The notes under the pieces are model-generated. The model worked only from the letters and a program-made list of their open reading frames with translations. It had not been told where the DNA came from and did not search any database. A stretch of DNA of 64,000 bases from Amycolatopsis camponoti. GTDB lineage: Bacteria; Actinomycetota; Actinomycetes; Mycobacteriales; Pseudonocardiaceae. How positions within the stretch are numbered: position 1 is the first letter of the stretch; each line of letters opens with the position of its first letter. The DNA lies in assembly GCF_902497555.1 (NCBI RefSeq), contig NZ_CABVGP010000001.1:4196501-4260500 (forward strand), read 5' to 3'. A program made the position numbers and the translations under genes. Of this stretch, positions 1 to 8,633 are shown one piece after another.

Positions 1-1
1 G

Positions 2-994
2 CCGTGGTTCACGAAGTTCTCCGCGCCGTCGGGTCAGGAGAACACCGACATCGGCATCGACGTGCAGGCGAGCGCGAACGGGTCGACCTTCAGCGGGTTC
101 GCGGTGTTCGGGAACTACACCTCGCGCATCGACGGCCCCGGCAAGGTGTTCAACCTGACCAACGTCGCGAACCTGACGATCGACAACATCTGGGTCGAGC
201 ACCAGGTGGTGATGGTCTGGGGCACGAACGTGGACAACACCACGATCAAGAACTCCCGGATCCGTGACACCTTCGCCGACGGCGTCAACCTCACGAACGG
301 GAGCACCGGCAACCACGTCACCAACATCGAGGCCCGGTCCACCGGCGACGACAGTTTCGCGCTGTTCGCCGCCACGGACATCAACCAGGGCAACCAGTAC
401 GACAACGTGTTCGAGAACCTGACTTCGCTCACCCCGTGGCGCGCGGCCGGGCTGGCGGTTTACGGCGGGTACAACAACACCTTCCGGAACCTCTACATCG
501 CGGACACGCTGACGTACTCGGCGATCACGATCAGCTCGCTCGACTTCGGCTACCCGTTCCTCGGGTTCGGGCCGCAGCCGACGACGGTCCAGAACGCCTC
601 GCTCGTCCGGGACGGCGGCCACTTCTGGGGCCAGCAGACGTTCCCGGCGATCTGGTTGTTCTCCGCGTCCAAGGAGTTCCGCGGCATCCGGGTGTCCGAT
701 GTGGACATCCAGAGCCCGACCTACAGCGGCATCATGTTCCAGACCAAGTACGACGGCACCACGCCGGAGAACCCGGTCCAGGACACGGTGCTGACGAACG
801 TGTCGATCACCGGCGCACACCGCAGCGGTGACCAGTTCGACGCCAAGTCGGGGATCGGGATCTGGGCCAACGAGCTGCCGGAACCTGGTCAGGGCCCGGC
901 CGTCGGCTCGGCGACGTTCACCGGGCTGACGTTGAGCGACAACGACCAGGACATCCGCAACACGACCGGCACGTTCACCATCATCCGCAACTAG
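2..994 (+). CDS. Secreted right-handed beta-helix glycosidase, GH87-like (3' part only)
   Basis: The gene runs in from the left edge; about 330 C-terminal residues are visible, ending in TAG. The protein is rich in Asn, Thr, Val and Ile in short repeating coils, as expected of a right-handed parallel beta-helix. An ADGVN motif near fragment residue 93 and a TGDD motif near residues 114-117 place an Asp and an Asp-Asp pair 23 residues apart. That spacing, as I remember it, matches the catalytic aspartates of GH87 alpha-1,3-glucanases/mycodextranases. Substrate is therefore inferred to be an alpha-glucan. GH28 or GH49 is the main alternative. Signal peptide and any binding domains lie outside the window. 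Confidence 0.6.
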   Translation, partial: PWFTKFSAPSGQENTDIGIDVQASANGSTFSGFAVFGNYTSRIDGPGKVFNLTNVANLTIDNIWVEHQVVMVWGTNVDNTTIKNSRIRDTFADGVNLTNGSTGNHVTNIEARSTGDDSFALFAATDINQGNQYDNVFENLTSLTPWRAAGLAVYGGYNNTFRNLYIADTLTYSAITISSLDFGYPFLGFGPQPTTVQNASLVRDGGHFWGQQTFPAIWLFSASKEFRGIRVSDVDIQSPTYSGIMFQTKYDGTTPENPVQDTVLTNVSITGAHRSGDQFDAKSGIGIWANELPEPGQGPAVGSATFTGLTLSDNDQDIRNTTGTFTIIRN

Positions 995-1072
995 ACAGGC
1001 ACACGGGTGCCCGCCGGGAAACCGTTTCCCGGCGGGCGCCGCCGTGCCAGGATGACGCCGGAGGTGGTCGAC

Positions 1073-1837
1073 GTGCGGATCCTGGTCACCGGCGGTACCG
1101 GACAGCTCGGCAGGCCGGTCGTCGAACGGCTGCGCGCGGCGGGGGAGGAGGTCCGCGTGCTGAGCCGGCGGCCCGCGCCCGGCGTCGTCCCCGGCGACCT
1201 GCGGACCGGGCGCGGCATCGACAGCGCGCTGGCCGGCGTCGACGTGGTCGTCCACTGCGCCACCGACTTCTTCGGCCGCGAGACGGACTTCGCGCGCACG
1301 CTCGCCGAGGCGGCGCGCTGGGCCGGGGGGCCGCACCTGGTCTACGTCTCGATCGTCGGCGTCGACCGCGTCCCGCTCGGCTACTACCGCAGCAAGCTCG
1401 AGACCGAGGAGTTCCTCGCGGCCTCCGGGCTGCCGCACACGATCCAGCGGGCGACGCAGTTCCACGCGCTCGTCCGCACGCTGTTCGCCGGCGCGTCCCG
1501 GCTGCCGGTGCTGCCCGTCCCGCGGCTGTCGTTCCAGCCGGTGGACGTCCGGGACGTCGCGGAGCGGCTCGCGGACCTCGCCCTGAGCGACCCGGCCGGG
1601 CGGGTCCCGGACTTCGGTGGTCCGGAGATCCTCGCCGCGGCCGAGCTGGCGCAGGCGGTCGCGGAGGCGAGCGGACGGCGACGGCGGATCGTGCCGGTGA
1701 GCGTGCCGGGCGAGACGTTCCGCGCCTACGCCGGCGGCGGTCACCTCGCGCCGGAGCACCTCGACGGCACGATCACCTTCCGGCAGTACCTGGCGGGGCA
1801 GGCGGACGCGGGTGTGCTGCGGTACCGGGCGCGCTGA
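1073..1837 (+). CDS. NmrA/SDR-type NAD(P)-binding oxidoreductase
   Basis: A protein of 254 residues with an N-terminal Rossmann motif GGTGQLG at residues 7-13 and a YYRSK segment near mid-protein, typical of atypical short-chain dehydrogenases related to NmrA and NAD(P)H:quinone oxidoreductases. I chose the GTG at 1073 because GGAGG lies at 1060-1064 and the fold starts immediately (VRILVTGG). Upstream in-frame starts at 1007 and 1052 would add a non-conserved tail. It stands alone between two secreted glycosidases and shows no obvious functional link with them. Substrate unknown; a sugar or quinone redox function is possible but unsupported. Confidence 0.8.
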   Translation: MRILVTGGTGQLGRPVVERLRAAGEEVRVLSRRPAPGVVPGDLRTGRGIDSALAGVDVVVHCATDFFGRETDFARTLAEAARWAGGPHLVYVSIVGVDRVPLGYYRSKLETEEFLAASGLPHTIQRATQFHALVRTLFAGASRLPVLPVPRLSFQPVDVRDVAERLADLALSDPAGRVPDFGGPEILAAAELAQAVAEASGRRRRIVPVSVPGETFRAYAGGGHLAPEHLDGTITFRQYLAGQADAGVLRYRAR

Positions 1838-1872
1838 CCGGTCGTATGTTTTCGGATTAATTACGAAGAATC

Positions 1873-1902
1873 TTGACCCCGGATCCGGATAGGTCATATG
1901 TT
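1873..1902 (+). promoter_or_regulatory. Candidate promoter of the GH95 fucosidase gene
   Basis: TTGACC at 1873-1878 is followed after 18 bases by TATGTT at 1897-1902, a reasonable vegetative -35/-10 pair in an AT-richer pocket. Transcription would start near 1909, giving a leader of about 40 bases before the ATG at 1950. Prediction by eye only. Confidence 0.4.
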
Positions 1903-1949
1903 TGGCGGGCTGCACGCCGGTCCCCGCCTCAACGCCGAACGGATCCGAC

Positions 1950-4250
1950 ATGTCGAACCCTCCCTCTCGCCGCACCTTCCTCAAGCTCGGTGGCGCGGTC
2001 GGCGCCGGAGCTGCCCTCAGTGGCATCCCTCCTTTCACCGCAAACGCCGACGTCACGCGCCCGACGGGCCTCGAACTCGTGCCCGACGGTCAGGCGACGA
2101 CCCTCTGGTACCCGGCGCCCGCGGTCGAGGGCAAGATCATCGAGCAGGGCCTGCCGATCGGAAATGGTCGGATCGGTGCCCTTGTCGGCGGTGACCCGGC
2201 CGCCGACTTCCTCTACCTCGCCGACGCGTCACTGTGGACCGGTGGCGCCAACGACGTCCTCGAAGACGACGGCCAGTTCCCCTACGAGCGCGAGAAGTTC
2301 GGCACGCTCGGGCTGCTGGCCAAGGTGCGGATCTCCGTGCCGGCGCACACCGGCGTGACCGGCTACCGCCGCACGCTCGACCTGAGCAACGGCGTCGTCG
2401 TGATCACCTACCGGCACGACGGCGTGCGGTACCGCCGCGAGTACTTCGTGAGCCACCCCGACGACGTCGTGGTGGTCCGGCTCAGCGGCGGGCCCGTGAC
2501 CGGGTCGGTCTCGCTGGAGCCGACCCGCGGCGAGCCGATGTCGGGCCCGGCGGCGTTCACCGGCACCTTCGCCAACGGCCTGAAGTACGCGTGCACCGCG
2601 GCCGGTGGGGTGACCTTCACCGGGAGCCGCGAGGTCGTCATCGTGCTCAGCGGGGGCACGAACTACGTGCCCGACGCGGCCCGGAAGTTCCTCGATGCGT
2701 CGCTCGACCCCCTGGCGCTGGCGAAGCAGAAGGCGTCGAAGGCTTTGCGCGCCGGGGGAGGGGCGCTGCTGGGTACGCACGTCGCGGACTACCGGCGGCT
2801 CTACGACCGGATGACCGTCGACCTGGGCCAGTCGCCGCCGGCGAAGCGGGCGCTGGACACGTGGTCGCGGCTGGTGGCCCGCCACGACGACCCGGCCACG
2901 CCCGACCCGGAGCTGGAGGCGAGCTACCTGCAGTTCGGCCGGTACCTGACGATCACCGGCTCGCGCGACGGGCTGCCGATGGGACTGCAAGGACTGTGGC
3001 AGAACACCAACACGCCGGACTGGATGAGCGACTACCACACCGACATCAACGTCCAGATGAACTACTGGCTGGCTGACCGCGCGGCGCTGCCCGGGAGCTT
3101 CACTGCACTGGCCGACTACTGCCTCGCGCAGCTTCCCGTGTGGACGGACAGCACGAAACGCCTGTTCAACGACCCTCGCAACAGGTTCCGGAACACCGGC
3201 GGCAAGATCGGCGGCTGGGCGATCGCGTTTTCGACCAACATCTACGGCGGCTCCGGCTGGTGGTGGCACCCCGCCGGCAACGCGTGGCTGTGCAACTCGC
3301 TGTGGGACCACTACGCGTTCACCCAGGACAAGGCGTACCTCGCGCGGATCTACCCACTGCTCAAGGGGGCGGCCGAGTTCTGGGAGGCCCGGCTGCTCCC
3401 GATGACGGTCGACGGCCGCGAGGTGCTCGTCGACGACCACGACTGGTCGCCCGAACACGGCCCGCAGGACACCCTCGGCAACACCTACTCCCAGGAGATC
3501 GTCTGGGACCTGTTCGAGCACTACCGCGACGCCGTCGCGGTCCTGGGGCGCGACCGCGCGTACGGCGACCGGATCGCCGGGCTGCAGCGGAAGCTGTACC
3601 TGCCGAAGGTGAGCCCCACGACCGGCTGGCTCGAGGAGTGGATGTCGCCGGACAACCTCGGCGAGACGACGCACCGGCACCTGTCCCCGCTGATCGGCTT
3701 CTTCCCGGGCGACCGGATCGCCGCCGACACCGCGTCGCCGGAGCTGCTCGACGGCGTGCGCGCGCTGCTGGTCGCGCGCGGGATGGACAGTTATGGCTGG
3801 GCGTGTGCGTGGCGCTCGGCGTGCTGGGCGCGGCTCAAGGACGCCGAGAAGGCGTACCAGCTGCTGCTCACGGTGCTGCGGCCGTCGGTCGCCAACGGCA
3901 ACGGGACCGCGCCGAACTTCTTCGACATGTACAGCCAGGGCAGCTACACGATCTTCCAGATCGACGCGAACCTCGGCGCGCCGGCGGCGATGGCGGAGAT
4001 GCTCGTGTACTCGCGGCCCGGCGTGCTGGAGCTGCTGCCGGCGCTGCCCTCGGCGTGGGCCCGGTCGGGCCGGGTGACCGGGATCGGCGCCCGCGGTGGG
4101 TTCGAGGTCGACCTGTCCTGGCGCGACGGGAAGGTGACGCGGGCGGTGGTCCGGAGCGTCGGCGGGACCCGGACGGAGGTGCGCGCGGGCGGCTGGCGCC
4201 GCGTGCTTTCCCTGCGGCCGGGGCAGTCGGTCACGGTCCAGCCAAGTTGA
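1950..4250 (+). CDS. Tat-exported GH95 alpha-L-fucosidase-type glycosidase
   Basis: The 766-residue protein begins with a twin-arginine signal (SRRTFLK at about residues 6-12, hydrophobic stretch, ANA cleavage region), so it is secreted folded. The rest has the GH95 order: N-terminal beta domain opening with the motif LPIGNGRIGALV, then an (alpha/alpha)6 barrel with WMSDYHTDINVQMNYW, the acid-bearing segment DDHDWSPEHG, and the base segment QIDANLGAPAAMAEML, ending in a short beta domain. GH95 enzymes release alpha-1,2-fucose or alpha-galactose from glycans; the specificity here is not determinable. An earlier in-frame ATG at 1902 would disrupt the Tat signal, so 1950 is preferred. Probably part of a glycan-harvesting set with the GH87-like and GH92 enzymes of this window. 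Confidence 0.9.
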   Translation: MSNPPSRRTFLKLGGAVGAGAALSGIPPFTANADVTRPTGLELVPDGQATTLWYPAPAVEGKIIEQGLPIGNGRIGALVGGDPAADFLYLADASLWTGGANDVLEDDGQFPYEREKFGTLGLLAKVRISVPAHTGVTGYRRTLDLSNGVVVITYRHDGVRYRREYFVSHPDDVVVVRLSGGPVTGSVSLEPTRGEPMSGPAAFTGTFANGLKYACTAAGGVTFTGSREVVIVLSGGTNYVPDAARKFLDASLDPLALAKQKASKALRAGGGALLGTHVADYRRLYDRMTVDLGQSPPAKRALDTWSRLVARHDDPATPDPELEASYLQFGRYLTITGSRDGLPMGLQGLWQNTNTPDWMSDYHTDINVQMNYWLADRAALPGSFTALADYCLAQLPVWTDSTKRLFNDPRNRFRNTGGKIGGWAIAFSTNIYGGSGWWWHPAGNAWLCNSLWDHYAFTQDKAYLARIYPLLKGAAEFWEARLLPMTVDGREVLVDDHDWSPEHGPQDTLGNTYSQEIVWDLFEHYRDAVAVLGRDRAYGDRIAGLQRKLYLPKVSPTTGWLEEWMSPDNLGETTHRHLSPLIGFFPGDRIAADTASPELLDGVRALLVARGMDSYGWACAWRSACWARLKDAEKAYQLLLTVLRPSVANGNGTAPNFFDMYSQGSYTIFQIDANLGAPAAMAEMLVYSRPGVLELLPALPSAWARSGRVTGIGARGGFEVDLSWRDGKVTRAVVRSVGGTRTEVRAGGWRRVLSLRPGQSVTVQPS

Positions 4251-4251
4251 G

Positions 4252-4310
4252 GGGTAACCTCCGGAAACTGATGTAGTGTTCAATCACTTTCTTCGGACCG
4301 GAGGTCACCC
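4252..4310 (+). promoter_or_regulatory. Leader hairpin covering the ribosome binding site of the DoxX gene
   Basis: GGGTAACCTCCGG at 4252-4264 can pair with CCGGAGGTCACCC at 4298-4310 (12 of 13 positions) around a 33-base loop. The right arm contains the GGAGG Shine-Dalgarno sequence (4300-4304) and ends immediately before the TTG start at 4311. It could terminate the upstream GH95 transcript or mask translation initiation of the next gene. Confidence 0.5.
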
Positions 4311-4679
4311 TTGAACGTCGTCCTGTGGGTCGTGGCGGGTCTGCTCGCCGCGCTGTACCTGGCTGCCGGCGGCATGAAGCTCGCGACGCCGCGCGAGAAG
4401 CTGCTCGAAAACCCGAACATGGGCTGGACGGCGGACTTCTCCGACGCGGCGGTGAAGGGCATCGGCGCGGTCGAGATCCTCGGCGCGATCGGGCTGATCC
4501 TGCCCTGGGCGCTGGACATCGCGCCGGTGCTCACCCCGCTGGCCGCGACCGGGCTGGCGGTGGTCCAGATCGGTGCGATCATCGTGCACGCGCGGCGCAA
4601 GGAAACCAAGGCGCTGCCGATGAACGTCGTGCTGCTGGTGCTGGCGGCGTTCGTGGCGGTGGGCCGGTTCGCCGGCTGA
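4311..4679 (+). CDS. DoxX-family integral membrane protein
   Basis: A small 122-residue protein with four hydrophobic helices (start VVLWVVAGLLAALYLAAGGMK, then segments around residues 50-70, 72-90 and 102-120) and the DoxX-type GGMKL and PNMGWTADF signatures. DoxX-like proteins are membrane partners of redox enzymes in some systems; no specific role is shown here. The start is TTG at 4311 behind GGAGG at 4300-4304, and that RBS is part of a long hairpin. The gene follows GH95 by 60 bases and precedes a LysR regulator on the same strand. Confidence 0.85.
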   Translation: MNVVLWVVAGLLAALYLAAGGMKLATPREKLLENPNMGWTADFSDAAVKGIGAVEILGAIGLILPWALDIAPVLTPLAATGLAVVQIGAIIVHARRKETKALPMNVVLLVLAAFVAVGRFAG

Positions 4680-4793
4680 GGTTCTCGCGGCGGACCGATG
4701 ACGCTTCCCGGTGGCACCGACACGAGGTGAACCCGGCACCGACCGTGTTCCTCGGCGCGCGCGTAATACCCTGGAGGTCTCAGGGAGGTCGGA

Positions 4794-5645
4794 GTGGACG
4801 TCGATCTGCGCAAGCTGCGGTACTTCGTCGCGGTCGCCGAAGAGCTGCACTTCGGGCGCGCCGCCGCGCGGCTGCACATCGCGCAGCCGGTGCTCTCGCG
4901 GCAGATCCGCGCCCTCGAAGGTGAGCTGCGCGCGCAGTTGTTCGTGCGGGACAAGCGGTCCACGTCGCTGACCGAGGCCGGCCGTCAGCTGCTGGAGGAT
5001 GCGCGTCCGCTGCTGGCCTCGGCGTCGGCGCTGCGGCGGCGGGTCGCCACGGCCGACCGCGGGACGTTCACCGTGGCGTTCATGCCGGGGATCACGGTCA
5101 CCGACGCGGTCGGCTCGTTCTCTTCGCGCCACCCGGACGTCACGGTCGAGCTGCTCCGCACGACGTGGGCCGACCAGACCGAGGTCCTCCACGACGGCCG
5201 CGCCGACGTCAGCGTCGTCCGCCTGCCGGTGGATCGGCGCGGGCTGAGCGTGCGGCCGCTGTTCGGCGAGCCGCGGGTGGCGGTCCTGCGGGCGGACCAC
5301 CGGCTGGCCGGCAAGGAGTCGGTGCTCGTCGGGGACCTCGCCGACGAGCACCTGCTCAACGACCCCGACGCCGTGCCGGAGTGGCGTGACGTCGCGGTCG
5401 AGCTGCGGGACGGGACCGCGTCGCGGTGGCAGGAGTTCCGCAGCGTCGAGGAGAAGCTGGAGCACGTGGCCGCCGGGCGGGGGATCGCGGTGATCCCGCT
5501 GTCGACGTCGGAGTACTACACGCGTCCGGACGTCGCCCACGTGCCGGTCGAGGACCTGCCGCCGAACGAGGTGTGCGTCGCCTGGGTCGCGGCCCGGCGG
5601 TCGCCGCTCATCTTCGAGTTCGCGGAACTGTTGCGTTCGGTATAA
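4794..5645 (+). CDS. LysR-family transcriptional regulator
   Basis: A 283-residue protein of usual LysR length: winged HTH in residues 3-62 with the family pattern (LRYFVAVAEELHFGRAAARL, QPVLSRQIRALE) followed by a periplasmic-binding-protein-like effector domain. GTG at 4794 follows AGGGAGG at 4782-4788. A short inverted repeat (CCCTG/CAGGG, 4769-4785) surrounds another GGAGG upstream. Effector and targets are unknown; the tandem DoxX gene upstream or the HAD gene 20 bases downstream are the nearest candidates for control. Confidence 0.9.
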   Translation: MDVDLRKLRYFVAVAEELHFGRAAARLHIAQPVLSRQIRALEGELRAQLFVRDKRSTSLTEAGRQLLEDARPLLASASALRRRVATADRGTFTVAFMPGITVTDAVGSFSSRHPDVTVELLRTTWADQTEVLHDGRADVSVVRLPVDRRGLSVRPLFGEPRVAVLRADHRLAGKESVLVGDLADEHLLNDPDAVPEWRDVAVELRDGTASRWQEFRSVEEKLEHVAAGRGIAVIPLSTSEYYTRPDVAHVPVEDLPPNEVCVAWVAARRSPLIFEFAELLRSV

Positions 5646-5665
5646 CCGTATATCAGACTGACCGT

Positions 5666-6328
5666 ATGACTCGCTGGGCTACGTTCGACTGTTTCGGCAC
5701 GCTGGTGGACTGGCGGCACGGCATCGCGACCGGGATCGAACTGCTGTTCCCCGGCCGGGGCGCGGAGCTGCTGGAGGTCTACAACCGGATCGAACCGCGG
5801 GTGCAGGCCGAGCAGCCGGTGCGGCGCTACCGGGAGGTGCTGGCGGAGTCGCTGCGGCGGACCGCGGCCGAAGCGGGCGTCGAGCTGGTGCCCGACGACG
5901 CGTCCGTGCTCGGGACCGGTCTGCCGTACTGGCCGGTGTTCCCCGACGTCCGGCCGGCGCTGACGGCGCTGCGCGAAGCCGGCTGGCGGCTCGCGCTGCT
6001 GACGAACTGCGACCGCGACCTCATCGGCGAGACCCAGCGTCGGCTCGTCGTGCCGATCGACGCGGTCGTGACCGCCGAGGACGTCGGTTCGTACAAGCCC
6101 GGGCACGCGCACTTCTCGCGTTTCGCCGCGTCGTTCGAGGCCACGCGGGAGAACTGGGTCCACATCGCCCAGAGCCACTTCCACGACATGGTGCCGGCGC
6201 GGGAGCTGGACATCCGCCGGGTCTGGGTCAACCGGCACGCGGAGGCGCAGGACCCGTCGATCGCCGACGCCGTGCTGCCCGGGCTCGACGACCTGGTCGC
6301 GACGGTGGAGCGGGTGCACTCGTCCTGA
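5666..6328 (+). CDS. HAD hydrolase, haloacid dehalogenase type II-like
   Basis: The 220-residue protein starts with FDCFGTLVDW; Asp8 is the expected nucleophile of the haloacid dehalogenase superfamily. Motif II is LLTNCDRD, the motif III lysine lies in SYKPGHAHF and the acidic motif IV in HIAQSHFHDM, an arrangement close to L-2-haloacid dehalogenases and related 2-haloalkanoate hydrolases. The actual substrate may be a phosphate or a halo-acid. The start ATG at 5666 lies 20 bases behind the LysR stop. The stop overlaps the ATG of the following GntR gene by one base (TGATG), so the two are translationally coupled. Confidence 0.85.
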   Translation: MTRWATFDCFGTLVDWRHGIATGIELLFPGRGAELLEVYNRIEPRVQAEQPVRRYREVLAESLRRTAAEAGVELVPDDASVLGTGLPYWPVFPDVRPALTALREAGWRLALLTNCDRDLIGETQRRLVVPIDAVVTAEDVGSYKPGHAHFSRFAASFEATRENWVHIAQSHFHDMVPARELDIRRVWVNRHAEAQDPSIADAVLPGLDDLVATVERVHSS

Positions 6329-6960
6329 TGGTGCTGCAGACGACGAACACGCGCGACGCCCTGGTGGCGGAGGTGCGCCACCAGATCCTCAGCGGAGTCC
6401 TCGCCCCGGGGACGGCGCTGACGGAGCAGGGCTTGGCGACGACGTTCGGCGTGGCTCGGCCGACGGTGCGGTCGGCGTTGCAGGAGCTGGTCGGGCGGCA
6501 CCTGGTGGAGCGGTCGGAGGGCCGGTCGCTGCGGGTGCCGGTGCTGACGTCTGCCGATGTCCGGGACCTGTTCACGGTCCGGCTGCCCCTGGAGCTGACG
6601 GCGGTGCGGCTGATCGTCGGGCAGGGGCGTCCGCTGGACGGGGTGTCGACGGCGTTGTCGGCACTGGAGGCGCTGCCGCCGGGGGCGGGCTGGAGTGCGC
6701 GGGTGGAGGCGCACACGGCGTTCCACCTGGCGCTGGTGGATGCGGCGGGCAGTGTGCGGCTGAGCCGGATCTACCCGCCGCTGCAGGAGGAGATGCAGCT
6801 GTGCCTGGCCCGGCTGCGAGGGTCGTACCCGGACCCGGCCGAGCTGGCGGTGGAGCACCGGCGGTTGCTGGAGGCGGTCGCGTCGGGGAATCCGGCGAGT
6901 GCGGAAGCGGAGATGCGCGACCATCTGGAGCGGGCGCGCCGGGGGTTGCTGGACCTCTGA
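6328..6960 (+). CDS. GntR-family (FadR/FCD type) transcriptional regulator
   Basis: A 210-residue regulator: winged HTH in residues 8-70 (ILSGVLAPGTALTEQGLATT, then ARPTVRSALQELVGRHLV) and an all-helical C-terminal ligand domain of the FCD class. It overlaps the preceding HAD hydrolase gene by one base, so it probably senses a substrate or product of that enzyme. No operator was identified. The gene ends at the border of a repetitive, gene-free stretch. Confidence 0.88.
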   Translation: MVLQTTNTRDALVAEVRHQILSGVLAPGTALTEQGLATTFGVARPTVRSALQELVGRHLVERSEGRSLRVPVLTSADVRDLFTVRLPLELTAVRLIVGQGRPLDGVSTALSALEALPPGAGWSARVEAHTAFHLALVDAAGSVRLSRIYPPLQEEMQLCLARLRGSYPDPAELAVEHRRLLEAVASGNPASAEAEMRDHLERARRGLLDL

Positions 6961-7409
6961 GGCCGGGTGGCTTCGCGGGTGGGGCGAGCCGAGCCGGCAG
7001 GCGCGGGGTGCGGGTGGGCGACCGGGCGATGCCTGGGGTTGCGGCCCGACCGGATCTTGCCTGGCCGAGCCGAGCCTGGCCGAGCCGGGCCCAGCCTGGC
7101 CGTGCCGAGCCGGGCCGGGCGGCATCCGCCGCGATGCGCCACCCGGCGGCGCCGCTGGGCGCGGCAACGTCGACCGTGCCCAGCCGTCGGCTGCTCCCAG
7201 CCCAGCCCAGCCCAGCTGGCCGACCTCCGCTCGGCCTGCCCGCCCCGCCAGCTCTCCGGGATCGCCCGGCCCGCCTGACCCAGCCTGACCCAGCCTGACC
7301 CAGCCCAGCCTGCGGCGGTCGGTCGCCGAGGCCGCGGTGCGGTCCCCTGGGCGGCGTGCGATCGCTGCCATGCCCCACCCGGCGGCGCGGCCGGCCGGAG
7401 CCCTTGGCG
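6961..7409. repeat. Gene-free, low-complexity tract with short tandem repeats
   Basis: This 449-base stretch has no supported gene. From about 7058 to 7117 it consists of degenerate copies of CCTGGCCGAGCCGGG-like units. Four copies of CCCAG occur at 7196-7215, and three exact copies of CCTGACCCAG at 7274-7303 run into further CCCAG units. Frames are open here only because of strand composition. Units are too short and not spacer-separated, so this is not a CRISPR array. Length variation between strains would be expected. Confidence 0.7.
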
Positions 7410-7595
7410 TCAGCAGCCCGCTGCCGAACCGCCGTGCCTCGCCTCGGCGCGGTGGCCGGTGAACAAGCCCGCCCACAGCGCCGCCCAATGGCGTGCTGCC
7501 GGGCGGTGCTCGCGCGGCCGGCGGGCCGCTGGGGGCGGCCCCGCCCGGTACTCCATCTCCACCCGCACCCAGTCGTGGATCCAGTCGCCTCGCAT
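7410..7595 (-). CDS. Small hypothetical protein (61 aa)
   Basis: A short minus-strand gene supported mainly by its translation signal: GGTGAGGA seven bases before the ATG at 7595. The product starts MRGDWIHDWVRVEMEYRAG and continues with an Arg/Ala/Pro-rich tail; there is no membrane segment or signal peptide. I do not recognise a family. The charged, Trp-rich N-terminus looks like coding sequence, whereas the C-terminal half runs into the GC-rich repeat tract and could be eroded. Function unknown. Confidence 0.45.
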   Translation of the reverse strand: MRGDWIHDWVRVEMEYRAGPPPAARRPREHRPAARHWAALWAGLFTGHRAEARHGGSAAGC

Positions 7596-7692
7596 GGTCG
7601 TTCCTCACCTCGTCCGCTGAGGAACCCCACGTTCGTCCTGAGGGGACCGCCGCCGCATCGGGTGATCGCGTGCTTCGGCGCCTCCCGGTCCC

Positions 7693-8520
7693 TTACCCGC
7701 GCAGCTCCGTCAGCGCGTCCAGGTGCCGGGGCTCCCAGCCCAGCTCGCGTCGCGCGCGGGCCGGCGTCACCTGCTGGTCCAGCGCGAACGCCTCCGCGAT
7801 CGGGCCCATCCGCTCCACCGCCTCGGCGAGCGTCAGGCGAGCGATCGGACCTCCGGCCGCGAGCACCGCGACGATGTCCGCGAGCGGCACGTTCTGCCCG
7901 CCCACCCCCGCGTACACCGACTTCGCCGGCGCCCGCAAGGCCAGCGCGTACAGCTCGGCGATGTCCTCGACGTGGACCAGCGCCCAGTGGTTGGTGCCGT
8001 CGCCGATCAGGGGGACCGGCGCCGCGAAGAACGTTTCGATGAGCCCGCCGCCCGGACCGTAGACCAGGCCGGGCATCACCAGCACCGGGTGCCCGCCGCG
8101 GGACAGGACGCGCTCTTCGTTGGCCCGGCGCCACGCCGTGATCGCCGGTGGGTTCTGCGGCGCGTCCTCGTCCACGACGCCCGCCGTGTCGCCGTACACC
8201 CAGACCCCGCCCGTGTGCACGTACGGCCCGCGGTCGCCGAGACCGGACTGCAATGCCTCCGCCGCCGCGAGGTCGACCTCCGCCGTGTCGTCGCCGTAGT
8301 GCTGGCCGAGGTGGATCACGCCGTCGGCGGCCGCGGCGGCGGCGCGCAGGACGTCGGTGGCGGTCAGGTCGCCGGGCACCGGGGTCGCGCCCAGCTCGGT
8401 GAGCACCCGTGCCGAAGCGTCGCTGCGCGCCAGGGCGCTCACCTCGTGACCGTGCCGCCGGAGCGCCCGGACCGTCGGGCGGCCGACGTACCCGGAGCCG
8501 CCCGTCAGGAAGACCTTCAT
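7693..8520 (-). CDS. NAD-dependent epimerase/dehydratase-type SDR protein
   Basis: Reading from ATG 8520 the product is 275 residues and starts directly with the Rossmann strand and glycine motif (KVFLTGGSGYVGRP). It belongs to the extended SDR/NAD-dependent epimerase group, but the usual YxxxK catalytic pair is not evident: the equivalent region reads AWRRANEER. It may therefore be an atypical reductase or a regulatory NAD(P) binder. A longer reading to 8586 adds only a low-complexity Thr-rich tail. It is divergent from the CitE-like lyase gene, with 113 bases between them. Confidence 0.8.
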   Translation of the reverse strand: MKVFLTGGSGYVGRPTVRALRRHGHEVSALARSDASARVLTELGATPVPGDLTATDVLRAAAAAADGVIHLGQHYGDDTAEVDLAAAEALQSGLGDRGPYVHTGGVWVYGDTAGVVDEDAPQNPPAITAWRRANEERVLSRGGHPVLVMPGLVYGPGGGLIETFFAAPVPLIGDGTNHWALVHVEDIAELYALALRAPAKSVYAGVGGQNVPLADIVAVLAAGGPIARLTLAEAVERMGPIAEAFALDQQVTPARARRELGWEPRHLDALTELRG

Positions 8521-8633
8521 CGTGGGACCTTTCGTGGTCGTGGTGGTTCCCTTCCGACTCTCGGCGCTCCGCGACGGCGCGTCCAAGACCCTTTCCGCTC
8601 GCTGTGATACCCGCAGAGCATTACGCTGGGGTT

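Noticed and set aside
1..994. GH28 polygalacturonase
   Set aside because: Beta-helix fold is shared, but the ADG...TGDD spacing and absence of GH28 NTD/GHG motifs favour GH87-like enzymes.
7058..7310. CRISPR-like repetition
   Set aside because: Units of 5-15 bases are directly adjacent and degenerate, with no regular unique spacers and no cas genes nearby.
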